A stretch of DNA of 64,000 bases from Oxyruncus cristatus (Eukaryota; Chordata; Aves; Passeriformes; Cotingidae). The translations under genes and the position numbers were made by a program. The stretch covers positions 663,278-727,277 of the forward strand of contig VXAY01003830.1 in the NCBI GenBank assembly GCA_013399855.1, written 5' to 3'. The notes beneath the pieces were generated by a model that saw only the letters and a list, made by a program, of their open reading frames with translations, did no database searches and was not told where the DNA came from. Positions 25,261 through 38,178 of this stretch are shown here, piece after piece. Position 1 is the first letter of the stretch, and each line of letters starts with the position of its first letter.

Positions 25261-28200
25261 TTAACTACAGAGAGTTTGGAGGAACAAATAATGAAGTGAA
25301 AGGTATTCAGCTGTCGTCAACAGTTGCCTCTTTTGGGGCAAAATGGAAGGCTTACAAAAAGTGATATCCTTTTTATATAAGATGGAAGTCCTTTCTCCAA
25401 GCTTATTTCTCACTCTACTAAATAATCCCATCAATTTTGTGTTCCTCAGATTAATCAGAATATTTAGATTTAGTAAATTAAATTTTTTACATTCCATTTT
25501 TGAGAGTCTTTAACTGAGCATTTCTCCAAATCTCACAACTATTTTTAAAATAAATTACTATCTCATAAACAAACTCCCTTCAAAAATTTTCTTCATCAGG
25601 TGTTAAAATGGCTGAAAGAAATTTCTGGTTGCATTCAGACTTGAGCAGATTCTGTTGACATTGGTCTGCTTTGCAGGTGTAATGCTCTGTAACAGACAAG
25701 GGAGTTAATGAACCAGTGAATCAGCCACACTAGAGAGAAGAACCAGAGTGGCTTCTGCAGAATTAACTCTGACGTGGAAGTGCTCAGCAATTAGAGTAAG
25801 GAAGGAGCCAGCACTCAACTGTCTGTGGCTGAGACCCTCCAGATAATATGCTTGCATTTCATCCACAACCATCACCCAAGGCTTTAAAATAAACTGAATG
25901 GTCTCACGTCAGTATGGGAGATTTACTTATAGCTTACTAACCAGTTACAGATTAAGACATTTTTAAAAAGGTACAGGCAAGGTACCAAAAATAGCCGCAG
26001 ACATTCAATATGAGTGTGCCTCAATTTCTCCAGGCATGCTGAAGTGTGATATTACTGAGTGTCTTTGCCACTTCTCTCTCATTTGGACTGTAGAGCAAAG
26101 GGTTTACACTGAGCAGGAACTCAATTACGGTCCCAGGGGTGAATGAAACATGAGTGAGGAAGATAATATTAGGAAATTGCACCACTGCTCACAGATTTCT
26201 TTGGCTGTATTTTGACAGCTGAATTAACATGAGTTATCTGTGCTCAAGTGAACTTCCCCTAGCATAGCATAGCTTACTCAAATCCTGCAAAATTACACTG
26301 GAGCAGCACCAGTGAATTAGAGAGTCTTCAATGTGCCTGTAGAGCAGCATGGAGAGATTAACTTGGTAAAACTAAAGATTTTGCCTCCTTGTTATATCTT
26401 TAGACAAATCACACAAGTTAAAAGTACCATAATTTTTGAACTATTTTTTTTCTTCATGGTTGGAAGTCTGGTGACAGATTAAAATTTTAGTTTTCACTTT
26501 TGATTAGCACTTTAAAGTGTATTTTTTAAAAACTTACTTCATCTCCCTTCTAAGGGATCTCCAAGCAGCTGTGGGACAAATGGCTTCTGGGACTTAAAGT
26601 TTTGCCTCTGATTCATTCTGCTGAAGTACCACTTTTGGGAGGACAACTCACATCCCACATTCTCTGTTTACTTATATCTAGTTTTGCTCTGGAAAGAGAA
26701 AGGAAAACTGTATCTGGCAGTCAAAATGAGACTGGAAAATTAGCAGGACTCTCAAGAGTGATTAAAATTGCTTTCCTCAGCCAGCGCCCACAAGCACCTG
26801 GGTGCAGTCAAGGTAGGACCGCCTCTTGTTTTAAAACTTTATGGAGCACCCAGGAGCATGTGTTTGATACACAGTGATGAAAATGGAAGGCCATGAACTC
26901 AGTGGAAGTTCAGTTTGTTATTTTTGTTGTGTAGTTACTTTAACAACCCCCCAAAAAAGTGATATCTTCATTCTGGTAAAGCCTTGAATTTTCCAAATGA
27001 GACTTTCAGAAGGGACTCTTTATCTGTGTGTTCTACAGCATTGGCAAAGCTGCTTGTTTCTTATGTCTAGAAAAAAGGCTTTTTTCTGAGGAGAAGTCCC
27101 AACTGCAGACAGCCTAATTTGTTCTTGGCAGATCCTAGGATTCACATTGCTGTGAGGGTCAGAAATGTAGTAACTCACAAATCTGTCTCCTGAGCCGGGC
27201 TCAATTAGTCAGGCTTTTTTTTTTTTCCCCCCACTTTTTCAGTTGCCTTTTTAGAAAGGTAGAGCCTTCACTGAGCAGAGCAGAGGGTCTTGGAGCATGT
27301 TGTGTGGCATTATGCCTAGAAATGCCACTGGAAAGAACAGAGACAGGACAACGTTGTCTCTGCTTTCTGAGGGGATGGAAACAGGGCTTGGCAGGAGAAA
27401 CCACTCATCTCCTCTGCACCCTTGATTGGTACAGTCAGGAATTGCATTTTCCTTGCTGCCATTTAAAATGCTTTCTCTCATTTTTTACAAAATCTTCAGG
27501 AAGTGAACCCTTCTCATTCTAGGCTGGGGCTTCTCTGCCCATGTTTCCTCCTTGTTAGACCCTAGCAGAAAGCAGCCCCAGGAATATAAATTCCTCCTGT
27601 CCAAGGAAGGTCGCATTCTTGCCCAGCACTCATCGGGGCAGCTCCTCCAGGCTGCAACATGGGCATGAGAGCTGCATCTTCTCAGAGGGCTGCTGTGAAT
27701 TACTGCAAGGTCTGGGGCAAGTTATGTCACTGCTGCCTGCCTCAGTTTACCTGGGCTGTGCATGAGCAGTAGAAATACCCTCAGGTGGGAGATAGATGCA
27801 GTGATCCGAGCTTCACAGTTCTGGGATCTCTGAGCTACTCATACATGTTCCAGGTGCCATTATTCACAAGCTACAGCTGTGTGCTTTAAAAACACTTAAG
27901 ACTTGGCCATATCAAAATGGATGTTGACCAGACACAGTAAAATATATACCTACCTAATCTCAAACCCGGATTTAAGCTTCCCAGCTACTTCTAGGTGTTA
28001 GAGCAAAGATAAGCCAGACAGCTGCTGAAAATATTTGTTCCCAGAAGCAGATGGACTATTTTTACTCTTTCCTTCTAAACACACCCACTTTTTAAGGAGA
28101 AATTGGATAAAAAATATGCTATTTTGACAGAATCATGAGAATCTTAAGGATTTTTGCATGTAATCAGCAACCTTCAATTAAAACTGTCTCTGGTGGCTCC

Positions 28201-28662
28201 AGCCATAATGAAACATCACATTTCATGCAACTAGAGGTTCATTACCCGGTAAAACTCTTTAAAGTCCAGACCCTAGTGTCATCAAAAGCGTGATGTACTG
28301 ACTTGTACCAAGACCTGATATGGGAAATATGGTTATGGGTTAGCTCAGGTGCATAGAGTCTTACTAAAGGCAGTAGGATTCCATATGCCTTCTCTACCTC
28401 TTTCAGGGGTTGAGGTTTTAGTCTGTTTGGACTTTTTATGAAACAATGTGCTGTTGTGGCAGCATTAACAGCAGTTCTTTCTAAGTAAGATATTTCACTG
28501 CTGTTACACTGATAGTGGGGAAAGTCCACAAAATGCCAACATTTCTCCCTTGTGGCGGTACAGCCACTAAAATGTTAGGCCACTGATATATATTGCTATT
28601 AAGAAATATCAGCTTTTATAACACTAGGTGAATCCTCTTTGTTCAGTAATAATTCCGTTTCT

Positions 28663-29443
28663 CACTTCCCTGGCCAACCTGTTCCAATGCTTGACCATCC
28701 TTTCAATGGAGAAATTTTTCCTAACATCCAATCTACACCTCCCTTGGCACAACTTGAGCCATTTCTACTCATCCTGTCACTTGTTACCTGGGAGAAGAGA
28801 GTGGCCCCCACCTTGTTACAAACTCCTTTCAGGTAGTTGTAGAGAGCGATAAGGTTCTCCCTGAGCCTTCTTTTCTCCAGGCTAAACAGCCCCAGCTCCC
28901 TCAGCTGCTCCTTATAGGACATGTGCTCCAGACCCTTCACCAGCTCCATTGCTCTTCTCAGGACACGCTCCAGCATCTATATGTCTTTTTTTTTCTGAGG
29001 GGTCCAAAACTGAACACAGCACTCAAAGTGTGGCCTCACCAGTGCTGAGTACAGGGGCACCATCACTTCCCTGGTCCTGCTGGACACATTATTCTTGATA
29101 CAGGCCAGGATGCCATTGGTCTTGTTGGCCACCTGTGCACGCTTATGGCTCGTGTCCAGCAACTGTCAACCATCACTCCCAGGTCCTTTCCAGCTACTCT
29201 TTCAGTCACTGTAGTGCTGCAGGGGGTTATTGTGACCCAAGTGCAAGATCGGGCACTCAGCCTTGTTAAACCTCATAACATTGGCCTCGGCCCATCAATC
29301 CAGCCTGTCCAGATCCCTCTGAAGAGCCTTCCTGCCTTCCAGCAGATCAACACTCTCACCCAACTTGGTGGCATCTGCAAACTTGTTGAGAGTGCCCTCC
29401 ATCCCCTCCTCCAGACCTTTGGGAAATATATTAAACAGAACTG
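28663..29443 (-). mobile_element. CR1 LINE, late ORF2 region, 3' end missing
   Basis: A CR1 non-LTR retrotransposon fragment on the minus strand. It encodes the end of the reverse transcriptase and the C-terminal part of ORF2. Recognisable blocks are '[13 protein letters not shown]' (around 29050), '[19 protein letters not shown]' (around 28890) and, after a frameshift, a 'HWNRLARE'-type block near the 28665 end. A TAG (28977-28979) splits two frames that are otherwise continuous, and the last block is out of frame, so the copy is dead. The higher-coordinate edge (about 29443) is the usual 5' truncation. The lower edge is unusual: homology stops at 28663, well short of the 3' UTR and 8-bp repeat tail that CR1 insertions normally keep. 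Confidence 0.92.
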
Positions 29444-32400
29444 AAATATACATACATAAAAAGTACTATGCAAGCAGAAATATTGTTTCAGGTTGCATGT
29501 TAACAGCTATTGAAAATATATGGACAAAGAGTTGCAAAATATCTTTTATTCAGAGTTCTGGTAATTGTTTTCACCTAATGGGATGCTTTAGAGAAGCAGT
29601 TGGAGATAAAAATTCTGTATGCCAAAAAAGAATTGCCTATTGTGTCAGTTAAAATTCGACAATGGGACAAACTTTGAAGTATATCGTGGGGACAGAACTG
29701 ATAGAATGGAGGTTAAAGAACTGGGATTTAACAGAGAAATGGCAGTTGTTCAAAACAATATAGGTAAAGTATAAAATAAAATTGGAAGCTACACTGTCTT
29801 GTAGTAGTAATAAAGACCAGCTAGTGTAAACTGTGTGAGAAAACAGTGAATGTAGAATATTTGACTCAGCAATTTTAATGCAGTAGAACATTCGTGATAT
29901 ATATGATATTAGGATTTTTATTTATTTAGAATGTCTTGCACATTATCGTTCATTTTGTTTCTTTATTGAGAGTTTTCCAAGTACACAGTGATAAGAAAAG
30001 AACAGCGAGCGAGTAAATAGAAATTCAGTCAATCCTATCCAGTGAAAATAATTGTAAAAGAAATTAAGAAGGACCTTGTAAAATGAAATGGTTGGAGGGA
30101 GGGAATAAATACAGCAGAACTGCTTAATTTCATTTCCTAGAGATTTGTGTCTCAAGTGCTCTAAAAATCTTCTCTACCCTCCTTGCACTTTTGTAGTTCA
30201 AACCTAGTAATATGATGGGTTCATGTTATTATCAAAGGTATTTTTATTGAGGTAGAACTCCAAATTCAGTGTAACACAGCATGGGGAACAATTGCTGATA
30301 CACCAAAAAGACAGACACAACACACACAAAAGTAGCAAAGCTGAGTTCAAAATTCATGGCTATTTTCATTTTCCATTTATTTAGGCACCTTGGCAGACAC
30401 AACACCATTTTTTGAATTGTTTCTGTTTCATTCAGCACATCTCAGTCTTAAATCCTCTCCTGGAGTGCAAGTCACATTGCCTGCAAAAGCTCTGTGTAGG
30501 AGAACTAATCAACTGTGAGCTCCCTGTGGATGTGACCTCTGTCAACAAGCTGTTTATGATTCCCAGAATGGATTTAAATGGATACCAGTTCTTCCTCTGC
30601 TGTGAGAAGCTGTTGACATGGTTGCAGTTGATTAAAAAAAAAATCCCTATATCTTACAGGAGAGCAAGTGAATCACAGCTTTATTTAGAGAGCCTTCAGA
30701 TCAACACCTTGCTCTTAGTACAAAAGCCAAGGACAGCAAAACCACTCTGGGGCGTGCTGGTGATGCCCACCCAGAGCAGATTTTCCGATAGATTTTATGC
30801 TGCTGAGACAGACAGACAACCAGGATTCTCTCTTCCTTTTAACATAAAAGAGCAATAACATACATGTATACTGCTTTATTTACCGAGTAAGGCAGGGAAT
30901 AGGTGAAGCAGAGGAAGGCAGGCAAGTTTCCTTGCTGCATATCTGAGCAGGCTCTTTCCGAAGACAGTAGAGGTCAGTGTGCTCATTAGGAAAGAAGCAG
31001 GGAAATCGGGAAGCATTTGGGATATTTCAATCCTTGGCTGACAAAAGTAGTGTCTTTCTTCTTCCAGAAAGGAATTGCTGATTTAGATTAGTTTTTCTGT
31101 AGTTAAAAAAAAACATCTTTTGGCCAGTAGTAAATACAAAATCTGCATTTGAGAAGAATCCTCTGAATTCTCACAACCATTAACCTGAGGAAGTTATTAA
31201 AAAGGATTTAGGGTCGGAGACTCCCCAAATTAATTTCTGTCATTTGGAGGACAGGAGGGTGTGCAACCACAGACCCTGTCTGAGCGCGTTTCGGTCTTCT
31301 CCCTAGAATACCAAAAAGCTTTTTAATGATAAGTGTGATTTGCCAGAACAGACCAAGAGGGTTTATTATTGTGTGTATGTCTCACTAGAAAGCTGCAGTT
31401 TTGAGCATGATAAATTTGACACTATTCCCTGAGATGTCAGGAAAGATGTGTTAGTTCCCATGTGGCCCTTGTGCAGCATCTTTCCGATGACCCTGCTTAG
31501 AGCTGAGAGTGGTGTGACACAGGGGAGACGAAAGACTGGGGAACAAATAGAAATTGCAACAAGCTTTGTATCCAGTCAAGCAGTTTCTTTCAGTCTTCAG
31601 TGCAGTCCATGCTAGATTACCTACCGTGCACATTTTAAGTTTCTATCCTTTCTTATAATTGTAAAATCAAATCTAATTCTGTTCTGACAACTGACATCAA
31701 AACAATTTTTTCCTACCTTATAGGAAAAAAAAAAAAAGCTGTTTCTTGCTTGGTTGTCTGGCTGCTGATTTTTTGTCCAAACCCAGCAGGTTGAAGCTGG
31801 AACAGGAGAGGGCAGTACAGGAGTGTCTGAGCACCCAAACAGTCAGAGCAAAATAGGGTGGTGAGTAGGGATACAGGCATTTAGGAAGTATGTTTTGTTT
31901 TCTAATGAGACAGAAGCTCTTGTAAGTCCATTTGCTTTCTTCAAATGAATGTTTTTGTATCATAGACACACTGTAAATGAAATTCAGAATTGTTTAGTGG
32001 CTAAAACTAGAGGATGATGTTATTTGGCATGTTGTATTTACTTATTTTTATAAGAGAGGATCATTTCTTGTGGGGACTCAAAAAAACAAGGCAACAACTT
32101 TGGTTTCATGTAAGGATAATTTGGGATGTTAGACACATGTATTCACGTATCTTTCCTGAACTGAATAAAATCACGAGGATTGCATCCCTGCATCCATCTG
32201 CGTGTGTTGGGATTTATGTGTGGCTGTGCAGGGGGAATGTGCTGAGACAGTGCTTAATCCAGAGACACTCCAAGCATGTGCCATGAAGTGAGGAGAGACA
32301 GTGTTGCCCTCTGACACGGGACAGCAATTGAGCCTTTTAGTGCAATTCTTTCACAGAACAGCAGTGCTGTAATGTCTCCCCAATGATGTACAGCTCAACA

Positions 32401-33212
32401 AGCACATGAATGAGCATCCAGTGTTGCTGTGCATCCTGCCATCCTAGTTTCCCCACCTCTCCTGGAAGATGGTTCACCCACTGAACTTTGCCTTTCTCTG
32501 CCTCCCCACCAAAACAATCTCTTACAGGGTGACTTGGATGATTGTAGGCAGAGGAAGAAGGTGATCCCCCAGACAGGAGGAAATCCCTCCCTCCTCTCTA
32601 CAAAGGAGTGGAAACACAGCTTAAAAAGCACAAGGCCAGCTCTCCAGTAGGAGGGGGAATTTGGCAGTCTGGTTTGACACAGGAGACATACAGGACCAGT
32701 GTAAGGCAAATTGGTCCTCTGAGCTACAGCCTTTTTTTACTCTTCAAAGATTGACTCAAGCGTCACGATCTTCCTAATAAGTCTTCCCCTTATTTCTGAA
32801 CTATGGAAGCATTGCATTAGCTAACACAGAATTATCTTCTACTACTTGGTTTGAAGAACCTATTGGAAAAGACCTGGTCATCATTTATGGTAACACAGAT
32901 CTCTTAGGGGTCATTGCGCCACCTGATGCTGTACAAGCAGTTTCACTACAAGCAAGAGAGAAACTTCTGCTCCTTAAATCCCTTCTAACATCTGTGTGCC
33001 AAGCACTGGTATAGAAGACAGCGTGGGGGTTCATCTTAGCTCTTCATGCCTCAACCCAGTTGTACAATGTGGGTTTTGAAGACCCAAACCACAGGTATAG
33101 CACAGAGAAGAACTGCTGCATTTGTTTTTCCAGTTTGGGTATGATGAACTGATAATGAGTATTTGCCATTCACAAAGCTGAATGAAAATCTCACGTGCAG
33201 TAAGTGTGTGGA

Positions 33213-33269
33213 AATAAAAAGCAGACAGAAGAATTTGTCTTTAAAAAAAAAAAAAAAAAGAAAAAAAAA
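33213..33269 (+). repeat. AATAAA followed by A-rich tail
   Basis: AATAAA at 33213-33218 is followed 24 bases later by an A run (33243-33259), a G and eight more A. The layout matches the 3' end of a polyadenylated RNA copied into DNA, but no matching gene body was recognised upstream and no clear target-site duplication was found. It may be a plain A-rich tract. Confidence 0.4.
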
Positions 33270-36200
33270 CACCTCAGGGAATATAGAGAGGAACTGAATC
33301 AAGAAAAAAAAAAAAGTTTTTGATCAAAGACTGACCTTCATGACATTAGTGATTCCTTAAGCACAAGTCTGTTCTGCATTGTACGTCCTTGTGGAAAAAG
33401 GGTCACCTAGATTCACTCACAGATTTTTTTCTTTCATTCCTTCTTTTTTCCTTTTCAGAGGCGTCTTCTAAGAATCTCCTCCCTTTTTTATCCTAACAAT
33501 TCTGAAATGTTTACTTCCACCCTGTTATCTTTTATGGAACTTAGCAGATGATCATTTGTTATTTTTAGAGCTTTTCAAACAGCAGAACGTTTCACTGCAG
33601 TTTTCCTTGTCTTTGCTGCCTATTAATGTTACTTTTATTAAATCGCTCAGCTCAGTATGTATATCATAGCATTTTCTCTTTGAGTGGAGTAAACTCCTGT
33701 TTTCCTTGTGCTTATTCTCCTATACACTGTCACTGATGCTGTGGATCCAGCTTGATGGGCTGGAGACTTGTTCTCATCTGGTCCTGCGATATGAATTAGT
33801 CATCAGAGGACATTTTTGGTTTAGCTTCTGTGGAAAGGAATTCAGTTTGTGCACTCCAGGATTACTCTCTAATGCAAATCGAAGCGCAGCAAATGGGAAC
33901 TGGGAGAAGATTCTCATAAAAACTCCTAATCCAAAAGAAAATTTAATGTAGATGCAACTAATGGAATTTCATGCCTATACCATAAAATTATTTTAGAAAG
34001 TGAGTCAGAGTTACTTCACAGCTTCTCTAAATGCTTTTTATAATGGAACACACAACTAGCTTTAAGCATGGTCATACATGGGTAACTGGAGGAACAACTG
34101 TCTGTTCTAGGTCATTTTTGTGACTTTTTTTAATATAATCTAGATCTGTTAGATCTTCTTAGTCTTGAAGATTTAGTAACATAAGTTTTTTGGTATAGAA
34201 TTTGTTTTGCATAAAGTATTTTAAAGATAATAAAGATGGTAAATATAGATATATTAGAAATAAACATTTTCTGGGGGTGGAGTGTGTAGGAACATGACAA
34301 AAGCCTTATCTTCATTTGATTTCTAAAATGTTCAGGATCAAGCATTGGTAATCAACGATCAATTCCCAAGCTCTCTTGCCTGGTAGATTTATAAGCATTA
34401 AAAATGTACATGCACAGTACTGACCTCTTTTCAGCCTACATAGATCTAGTGCTAGATGTGCTGCATCAGTAAACTTGACAGCAAGTGGAAAAAAAAGCTC
34501 TCTTGAAATGATGCAACACAATTTGACAAATTTAAGTTCTTAACTTGAGAAAGCTCTTTAATTGGTTAAAAGCACAAATGAGTATATGCTGAAAGACTAC
34601 CAACTAATAGATGATTGCCTGTGCTCAGTGTGTTAACCAACTTTCTTCAAGTGATCTCTTCTAGCTCTTTTCTACATTACTAAACACAGTTTTTCGTTCT
34701 TTGTAATTTTTTTTTTTTTAGTTAGTTAGCCTCTCAGTTGCAAAACCTCTTTGTAAGTAGCAAATAGAGGTTGATGAGACTCGTGCTATTACCCAGGGGA
34801 GGATGACTGGGTAGACAGCTACCTTTAAAAAGTCTGCTGCTCCTTCCTAAATTTTTCTGTTTTCCCTGAGGCCATGCCTCGAACATCAGAGGCCAGAAGG
34901 CAGTGTTAAGGCCAGGAGCGGCTGTATACAATGGCATAGCCCTTTTCAGTCTAATGAATGTGTAGAGGGATCTTTTTAAGTAGTTTATAGAATTGTGGGT
35001 TGTATTGCTGTTTCTTTGAAGTAACTTTTTCACACTGACTTGTGCTAAAATTCATGCTTTCGTCCTTAGGGTAGGGAATCTCCTAGAGGTCTGTCAGAGC
35101 AATTGGCTTAACTCCTTTGATTTGAAAGATACTGCAGTATTGAATTACCAGAGGATTTCTCTAAAGAAAGAAGTGGCCTTTGGGAAAGCCTGAGCTGCCT
35201 GTACCGAAGCAGTGACCAAACAGCCTTTACTTATGCTTCTCCAAGAGCTGTCTGATCACACCACACAATTATCCCTTTCTTACTTGTAGCTGCTAACTGC
35301 CCTGAAAAGATGATTAAACTGTGTTCAGTGTTTTTTAAGTCACTTAATAGCTGAGCAGTTGTTGCAGTTATTGGAGGGTTAAGATGCAATCTGGAGGTGG
35401 AGATACAAAGGCTGTCACTGTTGAGAAGTGATTCCAACAGTGAAGAAAGTGTGAGCCTCCCTGTTGAACTTCGGAGTTTGTTGGCAAATGAGACTTCAGG
35501 CTCTGTTTCAGGGTTGTTTAGAGTATCTTATGTATATAACTTTGAACTGAAATTACACCTTAAAGCAGTGATATTACATACCTTAATACAGTGTAGTGAA
35601 CTTTAATACGAGGGCAATTCATTGGCCTGGTTACATTGTAATAGACTGACCAAAGCAGAAATAGTGCGCCCATCATCTTATAACAGATGGGCCTTAAAAT
35701 GAAAGGAAGAAATCTTGCCTTTAAAAAAAAGGCCAAAGTTTTATAGCAAAGTTTTTTTATAACAAATGGCTCCTATGTATTATCATTGGACTGTGACTCC
35801 TGAATGATCCAGAAGGATGCAAGTGTACTCTTCAGAAGAATTTGACCCACCGCCTATTTTAGTGTATGTCTAGCACTCTGATTTGATATGAAGTGTATGA
35901 TCCATTGGTTAAATACATTGGTCTAACTGTCTAGGTATCCCAGGCTGTAGCCATTGAAACAAAGAGGTTTAATCAACTGTTCACAGTGTGGCACTGAGTG
36001 ATCAGCCCTGTGCCTTCATGTTCTCCACCCATACTGCTGTCTGGCATCCTGGTAGTTCTCTTAAGAAAAACACGCTGAATTTGGTGCTTGAAGATGGAAA
36101 GATTTAATTAATCTGAAGAGCTGTCTTGCTGACATCTATTATAGCATTTTTGATTGCTAGTTGAGAATATGCTGGGCGTAAAATACAATTCCAGTATCTC

Positions 36201-36507
36201 TGACTTACATTAACACAGCTGTAATGGGATTTTCAGTGGGGCTCAGTTTTGCTTCAGTGTTTCTCCTGGTGAGGCAAGGGATGGAATGCATTTTCACTGG
36301 AGGTAGAGTGCAGCTCATTCAGTTCATTTCTTAAAATATTTTCAATAGTTCCTAGAGGTTTCAGCAGTGAAATTCCTGTTGTAACAGTATGTGATGTTTG
36401 CAGATGGTCTTCTCAATTTGCGCAGCAAATCTCGTGGCTGTTGAAGCTACATGTGACTGCCAGGCAAACTAATTACTGGTTTTAACACAAAGCAGAAGAA
36501 CCTAAAG

Positions 36508-36520
36508 CAGCAGCAGCAGC
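36508..36520. repeat. Short CAG microsatellite
   Basis: Four full CAG units plus one base follow AAAG. It is too short to expect marked instability and lies in no recognised exon. Confidence 0.7.
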
Positions 36521-38162
36521 TCAAGCTTCGTTATGATTCCCAGCACCCCTGGAAGATTCAGACTATTTTGTCTGCCAGTTCAGTCTTTTTTTTTTTTTTG
36601 ATCAATCTCGCTTTTGTGGTCTATTTTGCAGGTATCCATAAAAGCAAAAAGGGTCTGTCAAGTCAGGTCACTTGAATCATGGTTCTTGTGTGAACAGGCT
36701 CATGTTAAGACCAGTGATTGCCTGAAGAAAAGCACTTGTGCCACACAGAGCTCTCTAGAGCTCTCGCCTACAAGTCAAGACTGTTGTCTCCCACCTCTTC
36801 ATTAGCCAAAGGAGCCTTTCTGAAACAGATTTTAAGCCCGTATTTGCGGTACACATTAGTGCAATATTTTGAGGCTAATTAACTTGTGTTTAAACTGACT
36901 ACTATTCCTGTAGCCTCTCTTTCTTAAAACTTCTGCCCAAGTTTACTGATAGTCTCCTTTTAACATAATCCTATGATGTCACTTTCAAGCACTGCTTTTT
37001 CAGTAACTTTGTGTGGATTTTTTTCCTCATAAAGATGTAACAACAGCACTCTAACTTACAAACTAGCAAAAAGTTTGTCAGCTAAACGAAATTAGTACTC
37101 TCCAATAACAAACCAAGTTAATGATTTCCCACAGCTGCTCATGTCTTCCGAGATTTCATCTGGTAGTGTTCAACGCGTCCTCCCTAACTGTTTTCCCATT
37201 GAACTGGAAGTCTAGCTATAAGTCACTGAGTCCTCTCTAAAACCCAAGGAGCTGAAAGGCACACAGAAACACAAGGATTTGGGCCTTTCAACCTGTTTGT
37301 ATTGTTTGTGGCTTAGACATTGGTTTTGATTCTGATCATTCCTGCCTTCTCCATCTTGAGGGCAGCAAAGCAGATCCCCTCACTGGGGAACTTCTCATGT
37401 TGAGTAGGATCTCCAAGCAGCAGAAAATGCCCCGTCACATCCTGATCTCCTCCTCAGTGCTTACTGACGAGTACACTTAGGTACTCTGCCTCTGATTCCT
37501 CTGCAATGCTTCATAATAAACCTCATCCATATTAGGTCCCATGTTCCTGGTAATTTCTATGTTTTTTTGGTCTATAATCATCTGCTGTTTTTAAAATTTT
37601 TTGTGTGTTTTTTTTTCCCCCTTTATAGTATTTTAAGGCTCCCTAAAACAAACCTGATAAAATTCCTTCCTTGGAAATGACACACAGACTGTTGCTTCCT
37701 GACATCTGATTATACATTCTTGCAGCAGCTGCACTTAAAAGTTCATCAAGAATATCAAGAAATATTTGCCAAAAGAAAAGAGTACTCTTCCTCACACTTG
37801 TCCCATTTTTCTGTTCTTACCTACTTTTTCTCACTTTTTTTTTTTTTTAATACAAACCATTTCTGTGATGAACAAGTCTTCTTTACTGACTGCCTTTCTG
37901 TAATTCCTTCCATATGTTTATTGTCCTTTGCAAAAAGTATGGAGTAAATGATTCCTACTCAGGTCATGTCATTTTGTTTACATTCTTAGTAAATATGAAG
38001 TGCTTGATTGGAGCCCTTTAGGCATCTCAAGTATGAATCTCTTTTTCCTGAGTCTTCTATAAAAACAGGATGCTGAATTTTGTGGAGCTGACCTGGCAAG
38101 GAATAGGTTTAATAAAATAAATAGGTGTCAGTGTCACAAATTTATTGACAATCATAGTTGTG

Positions 38163-38178
38163 TTTTTTTTTTTTTTTT
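38163..38178. repeat. T homopolymer run
   Basis: Sixteen T in a row. A similar 14-T run lies at 37835-37848. Simple sequence only. Confidence 0.85.

Larger units (their letters stand above)
17927..28662. other. Intronic sequence, no gene seen
   Basis: This is AT-rich unique sequence. It contains a G-quadruplex-type motif (18827-18845), an octamer-containing AT-rich block (about 19680-19800), and small direct repeats at 21797-21818 and 25218-25260. Open frames up to 127 codons (20651-21034, minus) show no motifs. No splice-flanked coding exon was recognised. Confidence 0.55.

Noticed and set aside
35594..35640. TACGAGGGCAATTC resembling a mariner-type terminal repeat
   Set aside because: The similarity is about a dozen bases and no matching inverted end was found.
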